Source: Alphaproteobacteria bacterium (GTDB taxonomy: Bacteria; Pseudomonadota; Alphaproteobacteria; Micavibrionales; UBA2020). From it: a stretch of 8,156 nucleotides of DNA. A model generated the notes under the pieces. That model searched no databases. It saw only the letters and a program-made list of their open reading frames with translations, and was not told where the DNA came from. The stretch is from the NCBI GenBank assembly GCA_020853455.1, contig JADYYV010000177.1:1-8156 (forward strand). Reading direction: 5' to 3'. Within the stretch, counting starts at the first letter, position 1, and each line of letters opens with the position of its first letter. Positions 1-6,060 of this stretch are shown here, piece by piece. A program made the translations under genes and the position numbers.

Positions 1-1
1 C

Positions 2-1447
<1,446 letters not shown>

Positions 1448-1450
1448 CCG

Positions 1451-1483
1451 CTTGTAAAGACTGCGTAAGGGTTATTTTACAAG
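1451..1483. other. Inverted repeat between acnA and the DotI-like gene
   Basis: CTTGTAAA (1451-1458) and TTTACAAG (1476-1483) are perfect 8-base inverted arms around a 17-base spacer. The right arm ends just before the Shine-Dalgarno AAGGGA (1485-1490) of the next gene. It could be an operator or an RNA hairpin. It lacks the GC-rich stem and T-tract of a terminator, so acnA may read through into the next gene. Confidence 0.4.
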
Positions 1484-1495
1484 AAAGGGATTCAG

Positions 1496-2182
1496 ATGAA
1501 GTTTTCATGGCTTTGCCTGCTGGCGGCGATTGTGATTGCGTCGCCTGTCACTTCGGTCATGGCGCAGAATCCCGGCACGGGGCAGCAGCCGCTGCCCAAC
1601 TCGCTCGACCCGCCCGCCCCGCCGCCATCGACGGAAACCAAGCCCGACTGGATGGGCTATCCCAAGGAAGAAACGGGGGAACAGGGCGACCTGTCGAACC
1701 CGCACCGCACGCCCGAAGAAATCGTGGCCTGGGTGCAGTCGCTGTCGACCGATATGCTCACCTTTACGTCGAAAGCCGCCTATGACCGCCTGACCGAAGC
1801 GGGCGCGTCGATCGCATTCGAGGAAGTGAACACCAAACTGTTCCGCCTGAAGCCCAAATTCACCGCCAAGGGCTGGGCCGAATACGCGGCCTATGCAGGG
1901 CAGTCGCAGATCATCGACAAGGTGCGCAACCACGAATATTCCGTCACCACCATCATGAACGGCAACGCCGCCATTCTGGACAAAGGCCCGGTCGAGGGCG
2001 TTTACCGCTGGCTGGTGCGCGCGCCCCTGATGATCACCTATCTGCTGGTCAACGAAAAAGGCGAGCAGCAGGCGGTGGAAGACGGCCAGTTCGAAGTCAC
2101 GATGCAGCTGGCGCGCGGCCCGCAGACCGGCCCCGATGACCCCGGCCTGCTGGTCGAGGGCTGGAGCGTCGTTGCGAAATAA
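1496..2182 (+). CDS. Exported DotI/IcmL (TraM)-like protein
   Basis: This 228-residue protein begins with a clear Sec signal peptide: a hydrophobic core at residues 4-16 and a likely signal peptidase I site after V-M-A at 21-23. A proline-rich stretch (about 28-50) follows. The rest (about 71-226) resembles the periplasmic domain of the DotI/IcmL/TraM family, core-complex proteins of type IVB secretion and conjugation systems. The matching elements are the FTAKGW block (122-127), the following S-Q-I-I-D-K-V helix, the central GVYRWLVRAPLMITY block (168-182) with its conserved Y-x-W and P, and the late V-x-M-x-L-A-R strand (201-207). True DotI is anchored by an N-terminal membrane helix, whereas this one looks cleaved and released. 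No other Dot/Icm gene is in the window, so its role as part of a secretion machine is unproven. The ATG at 1496 is preceded by AAGGGA at 5-base spacing. Family call from memory of the motif pattern; moderate confidence. Confidence 0.65.
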   Translation: MKFSWLCLLAAIVIASPVTSVMAQNPGTGQQPLPNSLDPPAPPPSTETKPDWMGYPKEETGEQGDLSNPHRTPEEIVAWVQSLSTDMLTFTSKAAYDRLTEAGASIAFEEVNTKLFRLKPKFTAKGWAEYAAYAGQSQIIDKVRNHEYSVTTIMNGNAAILDKGPVEGVYRWLVRAPLMITYLLVNEKGEQQAVEDGQFEVTMQLARGPQTGPDDPGLLVEGWSVVAK

Positions 2183-2188
2183 ATCCGC

Positions 2189-2377
2189 TTAAGGTTTTTT
2201 GAACAGCGCGTCGACCGCGCTGCGGTGGGTGTCTTTTTTCGCGATATCCGCCTCGACGCGCGCGATTTCTTCCTTCAGCTGCGCCACATAATCGCGCAGT
2301 TCCGGCACCGACATTTTATCGAGCGCGCGGGGTTTCGCGCGTTTGGTTTTAGGGTCGTTTTCGTCGTCGAAAATCAT
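2189..2377 (-). CDS. DUF1192 family small coiled-coil protein
   Basis: This 62-residue protein is charged and helical, with no signal peptide or membrane segment. It has an acidic start (MIFDDEND), a basic stretch KTKRAKPRALDKM, then the family's hallmark S-V-P-E-L-R-D-Y-V-A-Q-L followed by a heptad-like helix K-E-E-I-A-R-V-E-A-D-I and a short basic C-terminus. Length and order match DUF1192, a small alphaproteobacterial family of unknown function. Its stop lies 6 bases from the convergent stop of the DotI-like gene. On its own strand GGGAG (complement of 2386-2390) sits 8 bases before the ATG. It diverges from the quinone oxidoreductase with only 50 bases between the start codons, so the two promoters must overlap or share that gap. 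Confidence 0.85.
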   Translation of the reverse strand: MIFDDENDPKTKRAKPRALDKMSVPELRDYVAQLKEEIARVEADIAKKDTHRSAVDALFKKP

Positions 2378-2378
2378 C

Positions 2379-2384
2379 TATAAT
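2379..2384 (+). promoter_or_regulatory. Possible -10 element for the quinone oxidoreductase
   Basis: A perfect TATAAT lies 44 bases before the oxidoreductase ATG, in the gap shared with the divergent DUF1192 gene. The -35 at 17-18 base spacing (TCGTTT/CGTTTT, 2355-2361) is weak and lies inside the DUF1192 start region. Seen as a motif only. Confidence 0.35.
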
Positions 2385-2427
2385 GCTCCCGTCAATAACG
2401 CGCACATCATAGCGGAAAACAAGCCAG

Positions 2428-3456
2428 ATGCCAAAAAAACCGACACCCCGGAAACGGACGCCGAAAAAAAACGCCGTCCCCGCCGAAATGAAGGCGGCAG
2501 CCATCCATGACCACGCGCTGGTGACGGAAATGCGCCCCGTGCCGAAACCCGCCGCGGGCGAAGTGCTGGTGCGCGTGGCGGCCGCCGGCGTGAACCGCCC
2601 CGATCTTTTGCAGCGCAAAGGGCTGTACCCGCCGCCCGCCGGCATTTCCGACATCCCCGGCCTTGAAATCGCGGGCGAGGTTGCGGCGCTGGGCAAGGGC
2701 GTGACGGGACTGAAAAAAGGCGCGAAGGTTTGCGCGCTTGTCGCGGGCGGCGGCTATGCCGAATATTGCGTCGTGCCGGCCGTGCAATGCCTGCCCGTCC
2801 CTGCGGGCGTCGATATGCAGACGGCGGCGGGATTGTGCGAGACGCATTTCACCGTCTGGACGAATTTGTTCGACCGCGGCCAGCTGAAAAAAGGCGAAAG
2901 CGTATTGATTCACGGCGGCGCCTCCGGCATCGGCACGACCGCGATACAGGTGGCAAAGTCTTTCGGCGCGAAAGTATATGTGACCGCCAGCACCGATGAC
3001 AAAGGCAGGGCCTGCGTAAAACTGGGCGCCGCCGCCGCGATCAATTACCGCCAGAAAGATTTCGTGGCGGAAGTGATGACGCTGACCGACAATCGCGGCG
3101 TCGATGTCGTGCTGGATATGGTCGGCGGCGATTATGTGGGCCGCAATTTGAAAACGCTCGCCCCTTACGGGCGGCATGTGAGCATCGCGATGCAAAAGGG
3201 CCGCACGGTCGAGGTCGACCTGTTCCAGATCATGTCGAAGCGCCTTGTCATGACCGGATCGACGCTGCGCCCGCAGCCGGTTGCGGTGAAGGGGGAGATT
3301 GCGAAGGCGCTGAAGAAAAACATCTGGCCGCTGGTGGCGCGCAAAAAAATCCGCTGCGTCATCGACAGCGTCTATAGCCTCGACGAGGCGCAAAAAGCCC
3401 ATGAGCATCTGGAGGCGGGGAATCACGTGGGTAAGGTGATTCTCAAGATCCTGTAA
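2428..3456 (+). CDS. Zeta-crystallin-type NAD(P)H quinone oxidoreductase (PIG3-like MDR)
   Basis: This zinc-free medium-chain dehydrogenase/reductase probably reduces quinones with NADPH in the cytosol. It has 342 residues. The N-terminal GroES-like domain carries GEVLVRVAAAGVNRPDLLQR (44-63) and GLYPPP (65-70). The Rossmann domain has the cofactor loop IHGGASGIGTTAIQVAK (161-177). The family-typical MTGSTLRP (275-282) and C-terminal HVGKVILKIL (333-342) are present. The protein gives quinone oxidoreductases of the PIG3/TP53I3 group as the closest match. The ATG at 2428 adds about 20 Lys/Arg/Pro-rich residues ahead of Met21 (2488), where most homologues begin. Neither start has a strong Shine-Dalgarno; GCGGAAAA before 2428 is slightly better. 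In alphaproteobacteria this gene is often near DUF1192 and DUF1013 genes, as here. Confidence 0.93.
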   Translation: MPKKPTPRKRTPKKNAVPAEMKAAAIHDHALVTEMRPVPKPAAGEVLVRVAAAGVNRPDLLQRKGLYPPPAGISDIPGLEIAGEVAALGKGVTGLKKGAKVCALVAGGGYAEYCVVPAVQCLPVPAGVDMQTAAGLCETHFTVWTNLFDRGQLKKGESVLIHGGASGIGTTAIQVAKSFGAKVYVTASTDDKGRACVKLGAAAAINYRQKDFVAEVMTLTDNRGVDVVLDMVGGDYVGRNLKTLAPYGRHVSIAMQKGRTVEVDLFQIMSKRLVMTGSTLRPQPVAVKGEIAKALKKNIWPLVARKKIRCVIDSVYSLDEAQKAHEHLEAGNHVGKVILKIL

Positions 3457-3490
3457 CTTTTATTTACATAATTATTAGCCGCCAAGCCTG

Positions 3491-3525
3491 TCCGGGCTGT
3501 TTTTCAGGCCGGATTGGCCGTCCGG
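3491..3525 (+). other. Competing hairpins between the oxidoreductase and the seven-gene array
   Basis: TCCGGGCTG (3491-3499) can pair with CAGGCCGGA (3505-3513) around a TTTTT loop, with one G-G mismatch. The CCGGA end of that second arm (3509-3513) can instead pair with TCCGG at 3521-3525, and GTCCGGAC (3520-3527) is itself a palindrome. No T-tract follows, so this is not a standard terminator. It ends about 10 bases before the putative array promoter. Confidence 0.4.
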
Positions 3526-3535
3526 ACGGTTATCT

Positions 3536-3564
3536 TTGACATATTAAATATGGTTTGCTATTCC
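3536..3564 (+). promoter_or_regulatory. Putative promoter of the seven-gene array
   Basis: A consensus -35 TTGACA (3536-3541) is followed after 17 bases by TATTCC (3559-3564), a modest -10. The segment is AT-rich against GC-rich surroundings. A start near 3571 would give a leader of about 30 bases containing AGAGGAAAG (3582-3590), the Shine-Dalgarno of the first array gene. This is the only promoter-like sequence I see for the array. Confidence 0.4.
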
Positions 3565-3599
3565 TTTTGCATAACAATTGCAGAGGAAAGAGCCGCGCC

Positions 3600-3905
3600 A
3601 TGTCCCTCACCGCCGCCTTCAACGACGATTACCCGGTCGAAATGGTGAACAGCTATGTGCTGACCGTCCAGTATGACGTAGCGGGTTACAGCCAGGTGAT
3701 GGCCTATGACTTCAAGGCACGGCTGATGACGCTGCGCACCGATGGTTATGCGGATGCGGGCGTGCGCATGATCCCGTTTTCGCAACTGGACCGCGACAGT
3801 CTGGTCGAATTGCGCGACCAGCTGATCGAGCTGGGCGGCAGCCCGCCCCCGCTCGCCCCCGAACCCAACACGCTGAACAAGCCCGCGCGCGGCCTGAACC
3901 CGTAA
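3600..3905 (+). CDS. Array paralogue 1, unrecognised family with LNKPxRGLNP tail
   Basis: This 101-residue protein has no signal peptide or membrane helix and is probably cytosolic. I do not recognise the family. It starts MSLTAAFNDDY; then comes a strand SYVLTVQYD, MAYDFKARLMTLR, the helix region PFSQLDRDSLVELRDQLIEL, a GGSPPPLAPEP linker and the tail TLNKPARGLNP. The ATG at 3600 is chosen because AGAGGAAAG (3582-3590) precedes it. An in-frame TTG at 3555 would add 15 residues but lies inside the promoter-like region. It is the first gene of the operon and has the putative TTGACA promoter upstream. The next gene begins 14 bases after its stop. Confidence 0.9.
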   Translation: MSLTAAFNDDYPVEMVNSYVLTVQYDVAGYSQVMAYDFKARLMTLRTDGYADAGVRMIPFSQLDRDSLVELRDQLIELGGSPPPLAPEPNTLNKPARGLNP

Positions 3906-3918
3906 GAGGAATTTTCAC

Positions 3919-4212
3919 ATGGCGCTCAGCGACGAGTTCAACAGCACCTACAGCCCGCGCAAGATCGGCGACAATGTGCTGCGCATCGAATACGACTACG
4001 TGAAGTTTTACTATGACTTCCAGCAACGCGTCATGGCGACCGCCTATCGTTACAACGACTCGGGCGGCACGACGTTGACGCCGTTTTCGCAGCTGGACCG
4101 CGATACGCTGGTTGAAATGCGCGACACGCTGGTCGAACTGGGCGGCAAGCCCAAAGAACTGCCGCCGGAAGGCCCGACGCTCAACAAGCCCGCGCGCGGG
4201 CTGAACCCGTAA
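3919..4212 (+). CDS. Array paralogue 2
   Basis: This 97-residue member is one of the shortest of the family. It has MALSDEFN at the start, VLRIEYDYVKFYYDFQQR as two predicted strands close together (a short loop where the others have up to ten more residues), LTPFSQLDRDTLVEMRDTL, VELGGKPKELPPEG and the tail TLNKPARGLNP. The second proline of the usual GGxPP is replaced by Lys. AGAGGA (3905-3910), overlapping the previous stop, lies 8 bases before the ATG. Function unknown; probably co-translated with its neighbours. Confidence 0.9.
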   Translation: MALSDEFNSTYSPRKIGDNVLRIEYDYVKFYYDFQQRVMATAYRYNDSGGTTLTPFSQLDRDTLVEMRDTLVELGGKPKELPPEGPTLNKPARGLNP

Positions 4213-4222
4213 GGATCAGGAA

Positions 4223-4528
4223 ATGGACGTCAAAGCCGCATTCAACGAACAATACAAAGCCACGAAGTCGAATGACTATGTGCTGGATGTCAGTTTCTAT
4301 TCAAACAACCAGAGCCACATTTACCACACCTTCGATTTCATGTCGCGCACGCTGATCACGGGGCGCAGTTCCAGCTCGGTCGGTTTCAACGTCACGCCGT
4401 TTGCGCAGCTGGATCGCGACATGCTGATAACGATGCGCGACAAGCTGGTCGAACTGGGCGGCACCCCGCCCGACCTTGCGCCAGAAGCGCCAACGCTGAA
4501 CAAGCCAGCAAGAGGATTAAACCCGTGA
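4223..4528 (+). CDS. Array paralogue 3
   Basis: This 101-residue member has MDVKAAFNEQY, a strand DYVLDVSFY, a serine/asparagine-rich loop, HTFDFMSRTLITGR, then VTPFAQLDRDMLITMRDKL, VELGGTPPDLAPEAP and TLNKPARGLNP. AAGGA (4211-4215), overlapping the previous TAA, serves the ATG at 4223. Its last codons do double duty: AGAGGA inside the Arg-Gly codons of its tail (4511-4516) is the Shine-Dalgarno for paralogue 4, whose GTG overlaps this stop codon (GTGA, 4525-4528). The two genes should therefore be translationally coupled. Confidence 0.9.
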   Translation: MDVKAAFNEQYKATKSNDYVLDVSFYSNNQSHIYHTFDFMSRTLITGRSSSSVGFNVTPFAQLDRDMLITMRDKLVELGGTPPDLAPEAPTLNKPARGLNP

Positions 4529-4893
4529 TTTCAGCAGAAATGTATGACGGCGATTTTGACGACCCCGCGCCCTTCCGTGCGCCCGCCCCTGCCGCAAAGC
4601 CTGCGCCGAAGGAACCGCTGTCGCTGAAGGACGCGTTTGCGCATGTGAACAGCGTCATGGAAAACGCCGTTACGTTACGCGTTTATAACGCGGGCATCTA
4701 CAGTTACTACGACTTCGCGCAACGCCAGCGCACGGTGCATACCACCCCCACCCTCGTCACGCCCTTCGCCGATCTTGACCGCGAGGTGCTGGTGGCCGCG
4801 CGCGACAAGCTGGTGGAGCTGGGCGGCCAGCCGCCGCAATTGCCGCCGGAGGCGAATACCCTGAACAAACCGGTCAAAGGACTGAACCCGTGA
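4525..4893 (+). CDS. Array paralogue 4, with an N-terminal Pro/Ala-rich extension
   Basis: At 122 residues this is the longest copy. About 27 extra residues precede the family start: an acidic segment EMYDGDFDDP, then a Pro/Ala linker (about 15-28) leading to LSLKDAFAHVN. The core follows: YSYYDFAQRQRTVH, VTPFADLDREVLVAARDKL, VELGGQPPQLPPEAN and a variant tail TLNKPVKGLNP, the only copy without R-G. The GTG at 4525 is chosen because AGAGGA lies 8 bases upstream and it overlaps the previous stop. The in-frame ATG at 4540 has no better ribosome site and would keep most of the extension. The extension resembles a flexible tether; its role is unknown. Confidence 0.87.
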   Translation: MISAEMYDGDFDDPAPFRAPAPAAKPAPKEPLSLKDAFAHVNSVMENAVTLRVYNAGIYSYYDFAQRQRTVHTTPTLVTPFADLDREVLVAARDKLVELGGQPPQLPPEANTLNKPVKGLNP

Positions 4894-4916
4894 GCGAAGC
4901 GAGCAAATTATCATGA
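4890..4916 (+). CDS. Possible 8-codon coupling minicistron between paralogues 4 and 5
   Basis: A GTG overlaps the TGA of paralogue 4 (GTGA, 4890-4893), with AAAGGA (4877-4882) 7 bases before it, the same layout that starts paralogue 4. It would encode V/M-S-E-A-S-K-L-S and stop at TGA 4914-4916, overlapping the ATG of paralogue 5 (ATGA). Paralogue 5 has no good Shine-Dalgarno of its own, so reading this peptide could deliver ribosomes to it. It may also be a chance result of the shared tail sequence. Confidence 0.25.
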   Translation: MSEASKLS

Positions 4917-5203
4917 GCGACGATATTTCCCTGAAAGACAGCTTCAACGCGATGGGCGCGCGGATGCAGAACCCGTCCGTGCTGGGCATGCATAACGGCG
5001 CGAGCTGGATTTATTACGATTTCACCAACCGCGTGCGCATGACGCCGATGGAAGGCGGGCAGAAAATCGCCCCCTTCGCCGAACTGGACCGCGAGGTGCT
5101 GGTGGCCGCGCGCGACGCGCTGATCGACCTTGGCGGCAAGCCGCCCGCGCTGCCGCCCGAAGCCTCCACGCTGAACAAGCCGCAGCGCGGCCTGAACCCG
5201 TAA
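4913..5203 (+). CDS. Array paralogue 5
   Basis: This 96-residue member has MSDDISLKDSFNAMG, VLGMHNGASWIYYDFTNRVR, IAPFAELDREVLVAARDAL, IDLGGKPPALPPEAS and TLNKPQRGLNP. It is closest to paralogue 4: LDREVLVAARD is identical in both, encoded by 30 identical bases (4777-4806 and 5087-5116), which points to duplication or gene conversion. The ATG at 4913 is the only copy start without a clear Shine-Dalgarno; GCGAGC 9 bases upstream is weak. It may depend on coupling to the upstream gene. Confidence 0.9.
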   Translation: MSDDISLKDSFNAMGARMQNPSVLGMHNGASWIYYDFTNRVRMTPMEGGQKIAPFAELDREVLVAARDALIDLGGKPPALPPEASTLNKPQRGLNP

Positions 5204-5216
5204 AAGGATAACGACG

Positions 5217-5522
5217 ATGGATCTCAGCAAGGCCTTCAACAATTCGCAATATGCGGCGACGAACAAGACGCCGTTCGTGCTGGATATTTATACCGAGACG
5301 CGCGGCGGCAGCATGTATAACGCCTTCGATTTCCTGACGCGCAACCTGTATACGCGCACGGGATCGAGCGAAGGCGGCGTGACCGTCACGCCCTTTTCGC
5401 AGCTGGACCGCGAAGTGCTGGTCGCGATGCGCGACAAGCTGGTGGAACTGGGCGGCCAGCCGCCGGAACTGCCGCCCGAAGCGCCGACCCTCAACAAGCC
5501 GCAGCGCGGCCTAAACCCGTAA
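5217..5522 (+). CDS. Array paralogue 6
   Basis: This 101-residue member has MDLSKAFNNSQY, PFVLDIYTETRGG, NAFDFLTRNLYTRTG, VTVTPFSQLDREVLVAMRDK, LVELGGQPPELPPEAP and TLNKPQRGLNP. It shares the loop style F-D-F-x-x-R-x-L-x-T with copies 3 and 7, and the REVLVA block with copies 4 and 5, so it looks mosaic. AAGGA (5204-5208) lies 8 bases before the ATG, directly after the previous stop. Unknown function. Confidence 0.9.
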   Translation: MDLSKAFNNSQYAATNKTPFVLDIYTETRGGSMYNAFDFLTRNLYTRTGSSEGGVTVTPFSQLDREVLVAMRDKLVELGGQPPELPPEAPTLNKPQRGLNP

Positions 5523-5536
5523 CAGGAGAAACAACC

Positions 5537-5839
5537 GTGTCCATCGCCGAAAGCTTCAACGACAACAATTACGGCCGCCGGATCAACGATTTCGTGCTGG
5601 GCGTTTCATACGGCCTGACGGCGAATTCATCGACCTCCACTTATTACCAGTACGACTTCATGGCGCGCATCCTGACCACGCGCACGGGCGGCAGCGACGG
5701 CGGCATCACCGTCACCCCGTTTTCGCAGCTGGACGCCGAATCGCTGGAACACCTGCGCAACCGGCTGGTCGAGCTGAACGGCAAGCCGCCGCCCTTGTCG
5801 CCTACGCTGAACAAGCCCCAGCGCGGCCTGAACCCCTGA
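5537..5839 (+). CDS. Array paralogue 7, divergent last copy
   Basis: This 100-residue member starts at GTG 5537, with AGGAGA (5524-5529) 7 bases upstream. It has MSIAESFNDNNYG, DFVLGVSYGLTAN, YYQYDFMARILTTRTGG and ITVTPFSQLD, but the usual L-D-R-D/E has become L-D-A-E-S-L-E-H-L-R-N-R-L, and ELGG has become ELNG. The linker is shortened (PPPLSP; the PEAP-like part is missing), yet the tail TLNKPQRGLNP is intact. It is the last gene of the array; 221 bases without a gene follow before trcR. Confidence 0.9.
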   Translation: MSIAESFNDNNYGRRINDFVLGVSYGLTANSSTSTYYQYDFMARILTTRTGGSDGGITVTPFSQLDAESLEHLRNRLVELNGKPPPLSPTLNKPQRGLNP

Positions 5840-6060
5840 TTTATCGCGGGTTTTCGCCCCCCGGCGCGCCGGACAATATGCTGGACTTTCAAGGGCGTTA
5901 TCCTTTATAGTTCAGGCATTCTTCCCTAAAACGATTGAATGATTTTTTCAATCGTCGCCCTTCCCCCGAAGGGCGCGCGGGCGAGAAGTGTATCTTGCGC
6001 CAAAACGCGCAGCGTTGAACCGCGTATATGCGCGCGGAAAATTAAACAGGAGTTTTTTAA
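5840..6060. other. Intergenic region between the array and trcR
   Basis: This gap of 221 bases holds no gene I can support. It contains a 12-base palindrome CCGGCGCGCCGG (5861-5872) and two adjacent perfect hairpins (5931-5955 and 5956-5975). An AT-rich segment with the trcR ribosome site AGGAG (6048-6052) follows. A possible trcR promoter is TTGAAC (6015-6020) with AAAATT (6038-6043) at 17-base spacing, which is weak. No T-tract terminator for the array is visible on the plus strand. Confidence 0.6.
5931..5975. other. Two back-to-back hairpins upstream of trcR
   Basis: ACGATTGAA (5931-5939) pairs with TTCAATCGT (5947-5955), a perfect 9-base stem. It is immediately followed by CGCCCTTC (5956-5963) pairing with GAAGGGCG (5968-5975), a perfect 8-base stem with a CCCC loop. 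On the plus strand no T-tract follows. On the minus strand the first stem is followed by TTTT, giving at most a weak terminator in that direction. Confidence 0.5.

Larger units (their letters stand above)
3600..5839 (+). repeat. Tandem array of seven paralogous genes
   Basis: Seven intact genes of one family lie head to tail: 3600-3905, 3919-4212, 4223-4528, 4525-4893, 4913-5203, 5217-5522 and 5537-5839. Shared blocks, in order, are: a short start helix (phi-x-x-A/S/E-F-N); a V-L-x-phi strand; Y-x-F/D-F-x-x-R; T-P-F-x-x-L-D-R-x-x-L-v-x-x-R-D-k-L-v-E-L-G-G; a PP-x-L-x-PE linker; and the tail T-L-N-K-P-x-R/K-G-L-N-P directly before the stop. Conservation rises towards the 3' end at both protein and DNA level. 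Two tail subtypes group by position: PAR in copies 1-3 and PQR in copies 5-7, with PVK in copy 4. Confidence 0.95.

Noticed and set aside
2407..3426. Long minus-strand reading frame opposite the quinone oxidoreductase (339 codons)
   Set aside because: The plus strand encodes a clear MDR enzyme; the minus frame has His/Arg/Ala-rich composition typical of a shadow frame.
3600..5839. The repeated 3' ends as a CRISPR or non-coding repeat array
   Set aside because: Repeat units are 290-370 bases, lie in frame at the ends of intact genes, and each has its own start and ribosome site.
3600..5839. The seven genes as fragments of one long frameshifted gene
   Set aside because: Every unit has a complete start-to-tail architecture, and nearly every one has its own Shine-Dalgarno; the stop is always right after GLNP.
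5861..5872. The palindrome CCGGCGCGCCGG as array terminator
   Set aside because: It has no room for a loop and no T-tract follows; more likely a chance GC palindrome or a protein site.
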